Positions 46,201 to 57,610 of a stretch of DNA of 64,000 nt are shown in pieces. The translations under genes were made by a program, and so were the position numbers. Origin of the DNA: Nymphaea colorata (Eukaryota; Streptophyta; Magnoliopsida; Nymphaeales; Nymphaeaceae); the NCBI RefSeq assembly GCF_008831285.2, contig NC_045148.1, forward strand, positions 15,912,802 to 15,976,801, read 5' to 3'. The notes under the pieces were generated by a model. It made no database searches. It worked only from the letters and a program-made list of their open reading frames with translations, and was not told the DNA's origin. How positions within the stretch are numbered: position 1 is the stretch's first letter; every line of letters begins with the position of its first letter.

Positions 46201-49200
46201 AAAAAGTCAAATACTCAAAATAAGTATCGAGATGAATACTGGGTGTCTAATTATAAGCCAATAAACTTACCTTCATTACAGCCAAATTAGTGTCAATCCC
46301 CTCAACTTTTGCTCCGTCAACAGTAGCTTGTGCATGTTCCACCTTTTTATAGCTACTTCTTGATTCAGCAACAGCTCTTTCCAAGGAAGTCATCTCCCCA
46401 ACTACAATCTCACCAATTGGAAGTCCTGTTCCATGACCAGCAGTTGATTCCCCCGCAAATAGGGATCCTAACTGAGAAAGAGTGGATAGAGCAGAGACAG
46501 ACTGCATTTTGCTTCCAGTTGATTTATTACTTGTCCTATCAGACTCTTGTGTCACCAAAGAGTTGGCAAGTTCTTCTAGAATCAAGTCACCTCCAGGAAG
46601 CTGATCAGAAAGGTTGAACATCAGAAGATTCTCACAGTTAGAAGGCAGAGAACGGAGAACATCTTCTATTGCTCTTATACGCAAAATACCCAAAACAGCC
46701 TTAGAAAGAATCTCATCACACCCAACTCCCTCAATCTGGAATTTTCTGATAAATCTGTGGACATATAAGATCTCCCGAATTATAGACAACCAATAGTCAC
46801 GGCGTAAATGACCTGTCAGCTCTGGAAACTCCATGATCACTGGTTCTGGTCTACAAAACAGTTCCACCAAAATAATTTCAGAAAAGTGCACATGGGGATC
46901 AATAATTCTTGCCTGATTAGAACGTAAAATAATTCTCAAATGATCAACAAAATTTAAATTTCAATAAAATGTGCACAAAATGTATCACATGCTCCAAATA
47001 TTTTTATCCCAAATATTTTGATCTGAAACAACCCCATGAACTAAAAGTTCCATTAAATGCTTAGTTGAAATAACTAAGCTTGTCCTTACAAAAAAATTGC
47101 TGATGGTTAGCGATGATCTTGGTTTGGACTTGGGCACTAAACATTGCTGTCACTTCTTTGGCTCTATACATAAAGCAAAGCACAAAGTAAAAGCCACATT
47201 TTAAAATCCTGCTTAGTGGAGGACAAGGAACTTTGGTATTCAAAAACTAAAAGCAACTTCATGCTATGGGAGAAAAATAATGTTCATACATGTTGACATG
47301 GAAATCATAATGTTGTTGACAAGATGAGCTCATGAGGCAAGATCGAAACAGCAGATGTAGAGAAATGGGTATTTGCTCAAACGGGTGTTTGCTCAATGGT
47401 AGGTAGCAAAATTTTGGTTGCTACCTGGGAAAAATGAAATGAAATAAAATGAAAAGAATAAGGTGCACATATTATTTTAAATATTTGGCAGCTAACTTTT
47501 TTGTAATACAAAACACTGAAAAGAAATCTGAAGTTTCTCACTGATGATACATCACAACTTACAAGGACATTGAACTGTAAAGAACTGCCTTGTCAAAAAG
47601 CCGTGTGCCCCATGGGCCAGTAAGCTCAGGCTTCACAACCTGCTTCAAATCCTCTGATAAGTCATATTTCTTTGCTTTGTCATAGGATACAACACGGAGG
47701 GGTTCAAAATAAAGTGCATAGTCTGTTAAAATTAATCTGCCTGCATTTAAAAAGACAGAAAAGATGTCATAACATGTAATTTTGAAAACTGAATAAGAAA
47801 AGAAAACTAAGAAGTGCTAGAAAGGAACAAAAAGGTGATTCTGGCAGGCATTTTTGACCAGAAAGAAACTATTAAGCTAAACTTGGACTTTGCCTGGCCA
47901 AGTAGAGACACCAACATGTTGAAGCACTGGTTGTGTGGTCACTGTGCCATCAACTTCAATGATTCTTTCTTTTCTAGCTGCTCGGGGTGTAAAAATGAGA
48001 GATGATTCTGACTGGCTTTTCACAGCTTTGATTTCCCTGCCAAGGTGAGATCAGCTTCAACATTTGCATCCAATTCTGGATATCATATGACAAAATTGTT
48101 TGAACTATTCAGGAAAAAAGAAAACAAAACAGAAAAGCTACCAGAATGACCATCACCCTTAACTTAAAATGAAAAAAGATATCTCTGATGCATCATATTA
48201 AAAGCGAATTTCCATATAACTGTATTACTGCCATCTGGGGATTTATAAGTCGATGTTTCCGATATAGTAAGTCAACCTGGTTCTATTGGAAAAATGAATT
48301 CAAGATCTCTAGATTATAAGTCATCACTGAAGTCACCTTTGACAATCTAATTTTTCCTCATATTACACTTTGTGCACACTTGGATAAATAGTTACAAAAA
48401 AAAAAAAAAAAAAAATACCACAGAGTGCTGCCAACAGTAAATACTACAATAGTCAATAGTCAAGCATCTTTACCACCATAAAAAATCCATTGGTCAGATA
48501 TGTGCACTCTAGTTCCTCTCTGTACGGGCGATTTGTCAATATATGGAAGTTTGTCTCAACCATATATCCAGCAACTACGTAGTTTTTCACCCCCCCTTTT
48601 GCCTTTACAGTGGTTATGAAGTTGGCCTCAAGGCTGTCAATAACCTGGCAACTTGGAATGCCAGTAAGAAAAGAAGAAGCTAACGACCAGAGGAACCTGT
48701 CCCCATGAAAATCTCTCAGAAACTTTTGGATTCTAAGACATACAAAATGGCGTTAAGATGAGAGGTATCAGGTATCAGTTCTTGTGGAAAGCTCTCAGAA
48801 ATTTTGGATCCTAAATGATACAAAAGAATGTTGGTCGGAACTCCTGAATGTGAGGCATTCATATTTCATGAATAAGACGCACCAATCATCAGCACCTTTT
48901 CAACAGGAAAAGTTTATATGCTGTTCTCCTTCACAGTTCACACCCAATACCATCCGGTCCAACCAGCAAAGCGACCATTTCCCAAATTATTCATACTGTT
49001 TCTGTATCTTCCAGATGGCATCTGTCCTTTTTGGAATACATATCACAGCTTCATTGACCATAGGAATTTTCTATAAGAAAGAGAGATATAAATAAATGTT
49101 TAACCAAAGATGGCTAATATTTCATTGACCAAGCTTGGATTCTATTTCATTGACATCTGTTTTCCCAGGTCGAAAAGTGATCTTGGACCTAGCTTTCTTA

Positions 49201-51594
49201 CTTCATTTAAGTCCTTAATCCCATGGTCTGAAATAGAAATCTTGTTTATTTTATTAGGGATACATTTACAACCAAGTTCATGATCTTCATAGAGATTTTA
49301 AGGCCCAACGCTATTAGTTTATAAGAATATCTAGCATGTATGTTTCAAACTCCTAAATCTAATGACAAATTTCCTATAATTTGCTATCTTTTCTAGTGAT
49401 TTATATAAGGTTAATTATTAATAAATGCTAATTTTTTAATGTTGTAATATTTCACATGCGATACTTCTACATAGACTCAAGAATTCAAAATTGACAAATC
49501 CAATAGTTACTGGCTTGACCAAACTCAACCATGAGCTAACAGTGAAGGATGCAAATGGCGGATGACTGTGCATTCGCGCTAATAAATGTTAAACTAATCA
49601 CAGTAATATGTCAACAAAATTTGACACACCAAGTATCAGCAATTGAAACCATGAGAGGGAAATGTTACATCATATCCTATATGCACATACAAAAATGAAG
49701 CTAACCTTTCCAGCCCACCAAGATACTTTTCATAGGTGGAGAAAGTTAGACGACCACCAATTGAACTGGTAAGTACATCAAAAAGATCATGGCATGTAAC
49801 AACATCTGCAATAGCTGGTATCGCTGGAGCTATCCGGCAAAAAGCCTCTTTTCCAACACTATTGTCTGAATCAACCTGGCATAAGAAATGTTTCCAATGA
49901 ATGTAAGAAATCAATGGAATGCCTTACCACCATGAACAGGATATTCTCTCTCCAGAAAAATATTCACAATCAAAATAAGACATTAGAATGCACAAATTGC
50001 AATTGAGCTTGGTCCACATTCATCCTCCCAGCCTTGAAGAACATAGTTTTAAGACAATATGCAGTCATCTGGATTTTGGAGACTGTTGTATTCAATTACT
50101 GATTTACAAGAAGGTCCAAATCAGAAAATTTTCTTTCATTCATCAGATAACATGCAAAATACTTACATGAAGCAAAGGTTGGCTGGTGGCTTGTGGGAAT
50201 TCCCAGGCACGCATCATATCATAGGTAAGCCAACGAAAGTTTTTATCACTTAGATGTCCATTTTCTTGAGTAACTAGAGCAAGAACCTGGAAACAGCAAT
50301 ACTCTAAGAAGTTTCGTCCAAACTTCAATGGATGCTTGATAGAGTCTGAAGCCTCAGAATCAAAGTTATGGCGCAGCTCATCCATGGGAATATTCAGAAG
50401 TCTGCATATATAAAAAATAAAAGTAAAGCCAGATCTCTGAAAGCTGTCTTAATTCATCAAAAACAACCGAAACCAGATCTCTGAAAGGATCTGGTTCACA
50501 TAGGTTACAAATCAGGACCAAAGAATACAGGTTTCACCTAATTAATAACTGCATAATCACTTCCACAAGTGTGTTTCTCATAAATTATGTCTTCCCATTG
50601 AGACTCTAGTAAAATTCATTATCGTTAATTAATCAGCTCTTTTTTTCTCTTTGTCTAAATGGCTCTGCTGTATAAAAGAAGGTAACCAATTTCCATCCTA
50701 TAGGTATACATGACATGCCACAACCAGACAGCTCAATTTAATGCAAATGACATACAGAGGTATGACAACATTGTGCTACTAATGTTAGGCTTAAAGAAGT
50801 CTGCCACTTGATATATGCAGTTATAAACTACTCCCCCATGGAATAATCTTTTGTAGAACAGATAATAGGATCCATGATAGATTTCACATAAAAAGCATGC
50901 AAAACTAACCTCCTCTTTCAATATCCTAAGAAGATAGTTCACAATCAGCCTGGTCCATTTCATGCGAATGTACACAGAGATATGACAAACTAATGTTAGA
51001 CTTAAAGAAGTCTTCCGATCGATATATGCAGTTATAGACTGACTTCCTGGAAAAACAGATATGATCACAAAATGCATTTCATGAAAAAGCATGAAAATAA
51101 TCCTCCAACATGCTAAGGAGTAAGATATCATTTGACGAATTCCTGCACTGTTGTCTAGAAAAAAACAAATGTCCAAGTTCCCTACTCCGTGTAAACACTA
51201 AAATGAGACCAATCCTCACGGAAATCACGTAAAAAACTCAACGAAGAAACACATTGCATTGGCGTTTCACAAAACCGTATCAGCATGACAAATTAGCAAT
51301 GCACACGATGAACATTTCCAGGGCAAGAAAATGGCCTTCTTGAATTTCAAAAACAACCGAAATTGGAGAAAAACACTGTAAACGGTAGGTAAAACTTGCC
51401 ACAACTTACTTCGAGCACTGCTGCACGACGGAATTAGCAATTGGGGACAGTTCTAAGAACCATTTCCGGCGCCCTGAACCCGTCCTTCCCATCTCTTCAT
51501 GCACCTGACTGTCAGAATCCTTGCCACCTAACACCCATTTGAAAGACCCTTCCTTTACAAGCCCCTCGATCACACTTCTGGTTCTGTCCATCAT
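43281..51594 (-). CDS. DUF639 family plant protein (691 aa)
   Basis: Nine exons (minus): 51410-51594, 50167-50401, 49706-49875, 47894-48036, 47563-47740, 46271-46850, 45260-45372, 44125-44368, 43281-43508. They total 2076 nt and 691 aa with consistent phases. The start is the first of two adjacent ATGs at 51594; TTTATAG upstream suggests a 5'-leader intron. Conserved blocks include WFLELSPIANSVVQQCSK, RIIEVDGTVTTQPVLQHVG, GRLILTDYALYFEPLRVVSY, PELTGPWGTRLFDKAVLY, PVIMEFPELTGHLRRDYWL and REILYVHRFIRKFQ. The C-terminus has hydrophobic segments (VLLLFIAIFLLLT, about residues 543-555; residues 621-645) and ends in basic Lys-Arg-Lys. The length fits plant DUF639 proteins such as At5g23390. Molecular function is unknown; the C-terminal helices suggest membrane association. 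Intron 4 appears to use a GC donor (CCAG|GCAAAG, donor at 47893-47892). Confidence 0.93.
50747..51190. repeat. Diverged tandem duplication inside DUF639 intron 1
   Basis: Two units of about 220 bp share AATGTTAG(G/A)CTTAAAGAAGTCT, GATATATGCAGTTATA and GTATGACA/ATATGACA words in the same order (near 50760-50830 and 50965-51040). They are non-coding. Confidence 0.65.
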
Positions 51595-54500
51595 CTCGAC
51601 GCACCTATAAACAAACCCAACTCCCAACGATTAAGATTCCCCAACTCTCACTTTCATTCCTGTCGCCGCACCACTCCAGCAACCTAATTCAGCCAGCGTT
51701 TCTCCAAGAAACCCAAAATCACCAAGACAGCAGGAACGAAACCGTCCGAACACTTTCAACTCTCATACCATCTAAGCCAACAGGCAAAATTCTGCATTCC
51801 CCATATCCTTCTTTCACACCAGATCAGATCCTTCAGGTTGGACAAGTTGCTAAGGAAATGAAAAAGGAAACAACAAGCCAAAGAACGAAAGTCAAGAAGC
51901 AACGCCAAGAATAAAAGAGTGCCTGCCTTTTCTCCCTTTCCCTTCCTGAGCAAAAGAGAGAAAAAAAGAGGTGGTTGCTTAGTTATTAAGAAGGACAGAA
52001 ACTTGGAATTCGGTGGAAAACAGTACGAACTAAGGAGAAGGCGACGCGGTTCAAGTGATCGACGAAGAAGCTGTTTTGCTACTGATGACGCGTTACGACG
52101 GACTCGAGAGGATATTGGCAACAGGCAGGTGGCAATCCCCAACTCCAAAGATGCTTCCCACCCACCTACGTCAGTTCCGATTCGGCCGGCCGGAGGGTGA
52201 CCACCACCGTACCAAACCTTTGTTGGCCCGGTGAATCCTTCACGATACGTAGCGTTGATGATTTTCCCTTCATAAACTTACCTTCTAGACCACAGGCTCA
52301 GGAAAGGCCTCAGATTTTCTGAATTTACTGAAAAATGATCATATTTTTGTCTGATAACTATCAAATAGCGAAACGAAAAGCTGAGATTAGTTCCCTTGCC
52401 GTCTTAGAGCAGGTGGAATTTGTGCCCTCCTTTTGCACTACATCATTTTAACCTGGTAAAAAGTTACTGAAATTTTTCCTTTAAAAGTCTCGACCAGGTG
52501 AGGTAAGAAGAAGACGTGTTGTTCGGATTCTCAATCTCGGCGGTTCAGCTCCTCAAAAAAAAAAAAAAAAGGAGCGCCTGAATTTTAACACTAAGTAAAA
52601 ACCAGAATTTGAGATCCTTAGCATGTCCTTAAAACCCCATATTGAGGTCCGAGGAAAAGGAGGACAAGATCTCAAATCCTCACTCAGATCTGATTCAAGT
52701 TGAGGATTTGAGATTATTAGACAAAAAAAAAATGCCGCTTAAATATAATGCCGACCTCATCCCAAATCAGCCAGATTTGATAAAAATACAGAGCCCCCCA
52801 TTGTCAATGGGATCTGAATTTCAAATCAATTTTATAATTGAATTTTAATATAAATCCAATATCTGGTTGGGATTCTATTCAAGCCATTTACCTATACAAT
52901 TCTACATATAATTCGAACATGAGCATAAACTTGAAATCCAGTTACATGTAATCCTATTAAGTCAAGTTTGCCAAAGCTAACCTCAGTCCAAATCCTAGAA
53001 TTCGTTCGCATCTTTAACTTCAGTTGATGACCAACTATTTTTTTTTAAAAAAAAAGACACCTTATGTTATGTGCCTGTATGTGTGAACATATAAAGGTTT
53101 GTACATGCGATTCAGTAGACGGTTCATCTTTCTTGTCAATGTAACCACATAAACGTGACGTACAAACATTGTTTTGATCTTTTGAAACCAGTCGTTCATC
53201 AAAGAACGCTTCCTTGATGAACAAAAATCCATTGCTAAAACCTGAAAATGCCCAATTTTGTAGGATAAATGATGGCATATTTATTTTAAGTTTCTCAATC
53301 ATGTCGATCTACAATTATTTATAGCGCAAATGGAAGCACATACATGCATACTAAGAAAGCATACTTTAGGTTTACCTCATTTAAACAGTGTTTGACAGCT
53401 AATGATCTAAATAAGTGAATTCGTTGTGACATGATTTTGCAGATGTAACAAGAGATTCGGACTAGCTAGAATATACGATTTAGAAAACTAAGAATTTCAA
53501 GTGAAACTTAAGAACCCACGGCTGAGGTCTCACTTTGTTATTTCGCACTGCCAAAGATCTGATCAAATATCAAAACATGTGATAATTTCAAAAACTGAGC
53601 GATTCCATAAAATTCAAGCCAACCCCTAATGAAAATCTTGAACGTTATACTAAGCGCAACCACCGAGTCACCTCTTAAGAAGCAATATTGACATATGAAC
53701 GCATTATAAGTCGTGCAACTTTCTAAATAAAGTATGTACTTATATCAAATGCAGCAAGGCACTAACGAGAGGTTTGATAGAAACGCATGCATTGCCAAGG
53801 AACAGATTCCTCTACGGAACCGCGCAGACTGTGCGAGAAAATATTGAATCCTGCGTAGATATGATGTAGATGACTACTCTTAGAATAAACTGTAAATTTC
53901 AAGTTTCAATAGGTATCAACCTCGCCTACACCAATAAAATACGAGCATTAGGAGACATGCATTGGCAGCCTACAATAGGCTCCGATACAGCTCTTGACTT
54001 TTATTCAGGCAGGAGGATACTCCTCCCATTCAGCCAAATCCAAATTAATTAAAAAAAAAATTAAGAAAATAAGAACGGTCAATACACCACTTGGCGCTGC
54101 GTGTGCCATTCTCTCTCTCTCTCTTGTTCTCTAGTATACTCATTACAGTTTTTGCGGTTTGTTTTTGTATTTATGGGACTTTTTATCCTCAAATTTTGTT
54201 ATATATTCTCATTTTATCGGTTCTCTCTCTCTTTTTTGTTCTCTAGTATACTCATTACAGTTTGAAAAAATGTCTTTTTTAGTTCATATTTGTATTGTTT
54301 TACTTTATTTTGCAGGTGAAAACGTCACGAGGGAAAGAAAAGAGAGAAAAAAGGTTCTATGTTTGATCCGACTTTGCTGGATGGTTAACCCTCTTAATTC
54401 TTTTTTTCTTTCTTCCTTCTGCTTATCAACGGGAATCTACTCTGTGACTGGTGCGGGCCACTGCTTATACCAACCCTTGAAATCAGGGGTGGAGGGAGGG

Positions 54501-54846
54501 GTCAAATTTTTTTAGTTTGGCTCGACCCATCACTTCTCTTGGCCCGACCTGTAGACCTTTTGGCCTGTTCTTGAAGAGGGAGGGGTCAAATTTTTTTAGT
54601 TTGGCTCGACCCATCGCTTCTCTTGGCCCGACCTGCTGTTCACCCTCCATGCACTGCAAGCACTCATCATATTAAACCAAAGACTGGTTAGTGCCCCCGG
54701 TCAAATTTCAGTTTGATCGATCCTCGATCCTCTTATTGAAGTGAAATCTTGATGTCTTGCTCCATTGGTTGGAGAGAAGAAAGTTTATTTTTATTTTCAA
54801 CATCGCCCTTGAGACTCTGTGCCTACTGTAACTCCAATCGAGTTGC
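51595..54846. other. DUF639 5' flank and gene-free intergenic sequence
   Basis: 51595-52200 probably holds the DUF639 5' leader and promoter. From 52200 to 54490 no gene is recognised; homopolymer runs occur at 52553-52570 and 53037-53055. The tandem repeat at 54492-54635 precedes copia element 2. Confidence 0.55.
54492..54635. repeat. Tandem repeat, two copies, 84-bp period
   Basis: The 60-bp core GAGGGAGGGGTCAAATTTTT to GGCCCGACCTG occurs at 54492-54551 and 54576-54635 with one visible base difference (CACTTC versus CGCTTC). Confidence 0.9.
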
Positions 54847-55210
54847 TATTGGATAGTGGCCATTGAGCCCTATCCTATCCGAATATCCCGTAACTGCTAT
54901 GCAGTTACGGGATGATGCTCATCCTTTTGCTGAAATCTCTCCCCCATCCAAACCGCTGCTGCTGGGCTGAGGGGAAAACCTAAGGGGCTGGCAACTCTTC
55001 ATTTGAAAAAACTCTCGGTGATAACCCTATGAGAAGCCCAGGAAACCCTTAAAACTAACTCTTCCTCTCCTTTTCTTGTTTTGCTTAGAAGGAAACCCCT
55101 TAAAACTAACTCTTCCTCTCCTTTTCTTGTTTTGCTGCTTTCTACAGAGGTGACCGTTCCTGGCTGAAGAACTTGGGTGTGGACGAACTTCCGCTGTCTT
55201 CACTTCAACA
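54847..55210 (+). repeat. 5' LTR of copia 2 (364 bp)
   Basis: It starts TATTGGATAGTGG (TG changed to TA) and ends CTTCAACA, one base before the primer-binding site. It carries a hairpin (54887-54911, 10-bp arms CCCGTAACTG/CAGTTACGGG, 5-nt loop). It also has an internal tandem duplication with a 50-bp period (55041-55137) around GGAAACCCCTTAAAACTAAC-like sequence. Confidence 0.88.
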
Positions 55211-55211
55211 G

Positions 55212-55223
55212 TGGTATCAGAGC
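55212..55223 (+). other. Primer-binding site (initiator tRNA-Met)
   Basis: TGGTATCAGAGC is complementary to the 3' end of plant initiator tRNA-Met and lies one base after the 5' LTR. Confidence 0.92.
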
Positions 55224-56736
55224 CTTCTTTGTTGAATTCCAAGTAAGTGAATTCCAACACTTGCAGTGCCTGTGATGCATACTTTGTCTGAACAACTGAG
55301 TTCACAGTTATATAACATGCCATTCCAACATGCTAGATTCAAAGTTATGTCACATATATGAAGCATGCTAGACAAAATAATTTGTTGTACGCAAGGAACG
55401 ATGTCTGATGCATGCTAAAACAATGGTTAATCTGAATGTATGAAACTTATGGTTTGCTTGTGGTTTCCAATTCACTAGATATACTCTCTGTGCATGTAAT
55501 TTCAAAAGGCAGAGGTGTTTTCTTACACTATGTTAGAAGACGAGTTTCTGGTCTACCATAGACCAGAAACTCTTCGGTGACGCTGCCAATGACAGCAACC
55601 GTTGTCGGCCTCTCGAAGCTGGAGGAGAGGCTCAATATAAAACAGAGATGTAGAAGGAGAGAGAGTGTACCTCCCATCTGTCGTAGTTTTTTTTTAATCC
55701 CCTTCGTTTTTTTTTTCTTTTCTCTGTTGATTAATAATGGACGCTTGCTGGTCTTGCCGTCCTCTGTGTGATGGTAGCAGAAAGGGGGTTCGGGCAGAAG
55801 GGTAGACTGCGACAGACACCCTAGGAAGACGCCCAAAACCTGTTTACGTTTCTGAGTTCTCTGCTGCCTGTCAGTAAAATTCCATCCGTCCACCTCACTG
55901 TTAGATCCTCCAACTTGTTGTGCTAACAGCAAGAGCTTGGGGTCATGGGACTCTACGGCAGAACGTGCCGAACGATGGTGGAAGTAACCCTAAACTCAAA
56001 ACAGAGGAATAACGGCCTCAGGTTGCTCGCTTCTGCCCTCTGTGCGGTAGACGAGGAGGAATGAGGTCTCAAGTTGCTCGCTTCCGCCCTCTGTGTGGTA
56101 GACGAAGAGGAATGAGGAGAGTCCGAGTGGAAGAGACGAGGCCAGCGAACCCTAGGAGAGAGGAGCTCTCGGGAGGAGAGAGAAAAATGGGCGAACAAAT
56201 GAAAGAAAACGAGAGTTTCAACCGGTTTTATAGTAAGGTTGGAAATTTTCAAAACGAGTCCACCAAATTAGCAAAAATTATGGATAAGCTGTTATAATTT
56301 TTAAATGTTCAAGCGGCAGCATTTTTGCTAAAAAGCTTTTCAAAAAGAGGCTCGCGAAAGTTGTTTTCGTAAGAAACCGGGAACTTCATGAGAAATTACT
56401 TCTGGATACCTTCAGAGTTATTATAAATTGCTAAAAAGTGAATTTCGGAAAAAAAATTTTCTTTCATTGGAAGACTGCGTCTTTATGCAAAAGTACATAT
56501 AGCACCCTCTAACCGTTAAAAAGTAGAGAAAGAGGGTTCTCAAATAACTCTCAAAAGAGATTATGTATGTTTCATATTTAATCTAATGTCTTGTTATTCT
56601 AAATATTATTTTAGAATGTTGTTTGAGATTCATGTACATGCTCTAAGTACTTTCTTTAAGGCCTTTTGATGTAAGATTGTAAACTTCTTTCCTTGTTATG
56701 ATTGTTCTTTACTTGCCATCGAAAATTAATTTAGAA
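55224..56736 (+). other. Copia 2 leader, 1.5 kb, with hairpin and repeats
   Basis: Unusually long for the space between primer-binding site and gag. It contains a perfect inverted repeat with 14-bp arms (GAGTTTCTGGTCTA, 55542-55555 and 55559-55572) and a tandem repeat of about 51-bp period (56015-56115). A 134-codon open frame lies on the opposite strand (55528-55932) with no recognisable domain. Part of this leader may be an older nested insertion. Confidence 0.6.
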
Positions 56737-57610
56737 ATGACATTAAGAGTGGGAGCTTCTGAATTAGCGAAGACTGAAAAACTCAATGGGACAAATTTCC
56801 ATGCATGGAAGCGTAGGATAATGTTGGCCTTGACAATAGAAAGACTCATTTATGTGATCAACGAGCTTTTTCCTACTTTAGGAGAAAAACCCACAGATGA
56901 AGAGAAAAAGGCATATGAGTCATTTACTTCTGATGATCTAATGGGTAAAACTATCATGTTAGCCTTCATGGAAGATGATCAAATTAGAGTCTTTGAGAAT
57001 TGTCCAACTGCCAAGGACATGTTTGATACTATCGCTTCTAAATACAACACCATGACTGCTATGCACATCCAGTTACTGCAAGAACAGTACAATTCATATA
57101 GGATGAAAGAATCAGACAATGTAATGGACCATGTTAATAAGATGTTGGTCATGGCTAAAGATTTAGCCGTGGTAGGGAATGTCATATCTGACAATATGCA
57201 GATAAGCACAATTCTGAACAGCCTACCTCCTTCTTGGGTGCTTTAAGTGTTCAATTTGATACTCTTACTTTAGAAAAGCTTTCTATACAGTTAGCTCTAC
57301 AGCAACAACGTCTGACCAAGAGAAATAGAGCAGAGTTGATGACAGTCCAGGAAAAACCTGCTGGTAGTCATGTGCCTGTAAAACCAAAACAATTTAAAAA
57401 TCAAAATGATGGCAAGTTCAAGGGCAATTATGCAGGTACTAAGAAATCTCAAGGAACTGTAGTGAAATGCTACAGATGCGGGAGGCATGGACATATAAAG
57501 AAGAATTGCAGGACAAAATTCCCAAGTAAGAAAGACAACAATGGTCGGGGCAACTACAATAGAAGGAAGCCTCAAGGGGACTCTGACAGAGAAGTCATCT
57601 GTGTTGTGTC
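56737..57610 (+). pseudogene. Copia 2 gag with CCHC zinc knuckle
   Basis: Starts Met-Thr-Leu-Arg at 56737. A UBN2-type gag domain (KLNGTNFHAWKRRIMLALTI) runs to SLPPSW near 57235. There one extra base shifts the frame, and the reading continues from about 57238. The nucleocapsid knuckle CYRCGRHGHIKKNC (57468-57509) fits C-x2-C-x4-H-x4-C. Apart from the shift, gag is open. Confidence 0.88.

Noticed and set aside
48455-48661. Minus-strand frame of about 65 codons in DUF639 intron 3
   Set aside because: Exons 3 and 4 join in phase (AG + G) without it and no family match was recognised; treated as chance.
55528-55932. 134-codon antisense frame in the copia 2 leader
   Set aside because: Lys/Leu/Ser-rich, no domain, runs across an inverted repeat and homopolymers. 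Kept only as a note in the leader entry.
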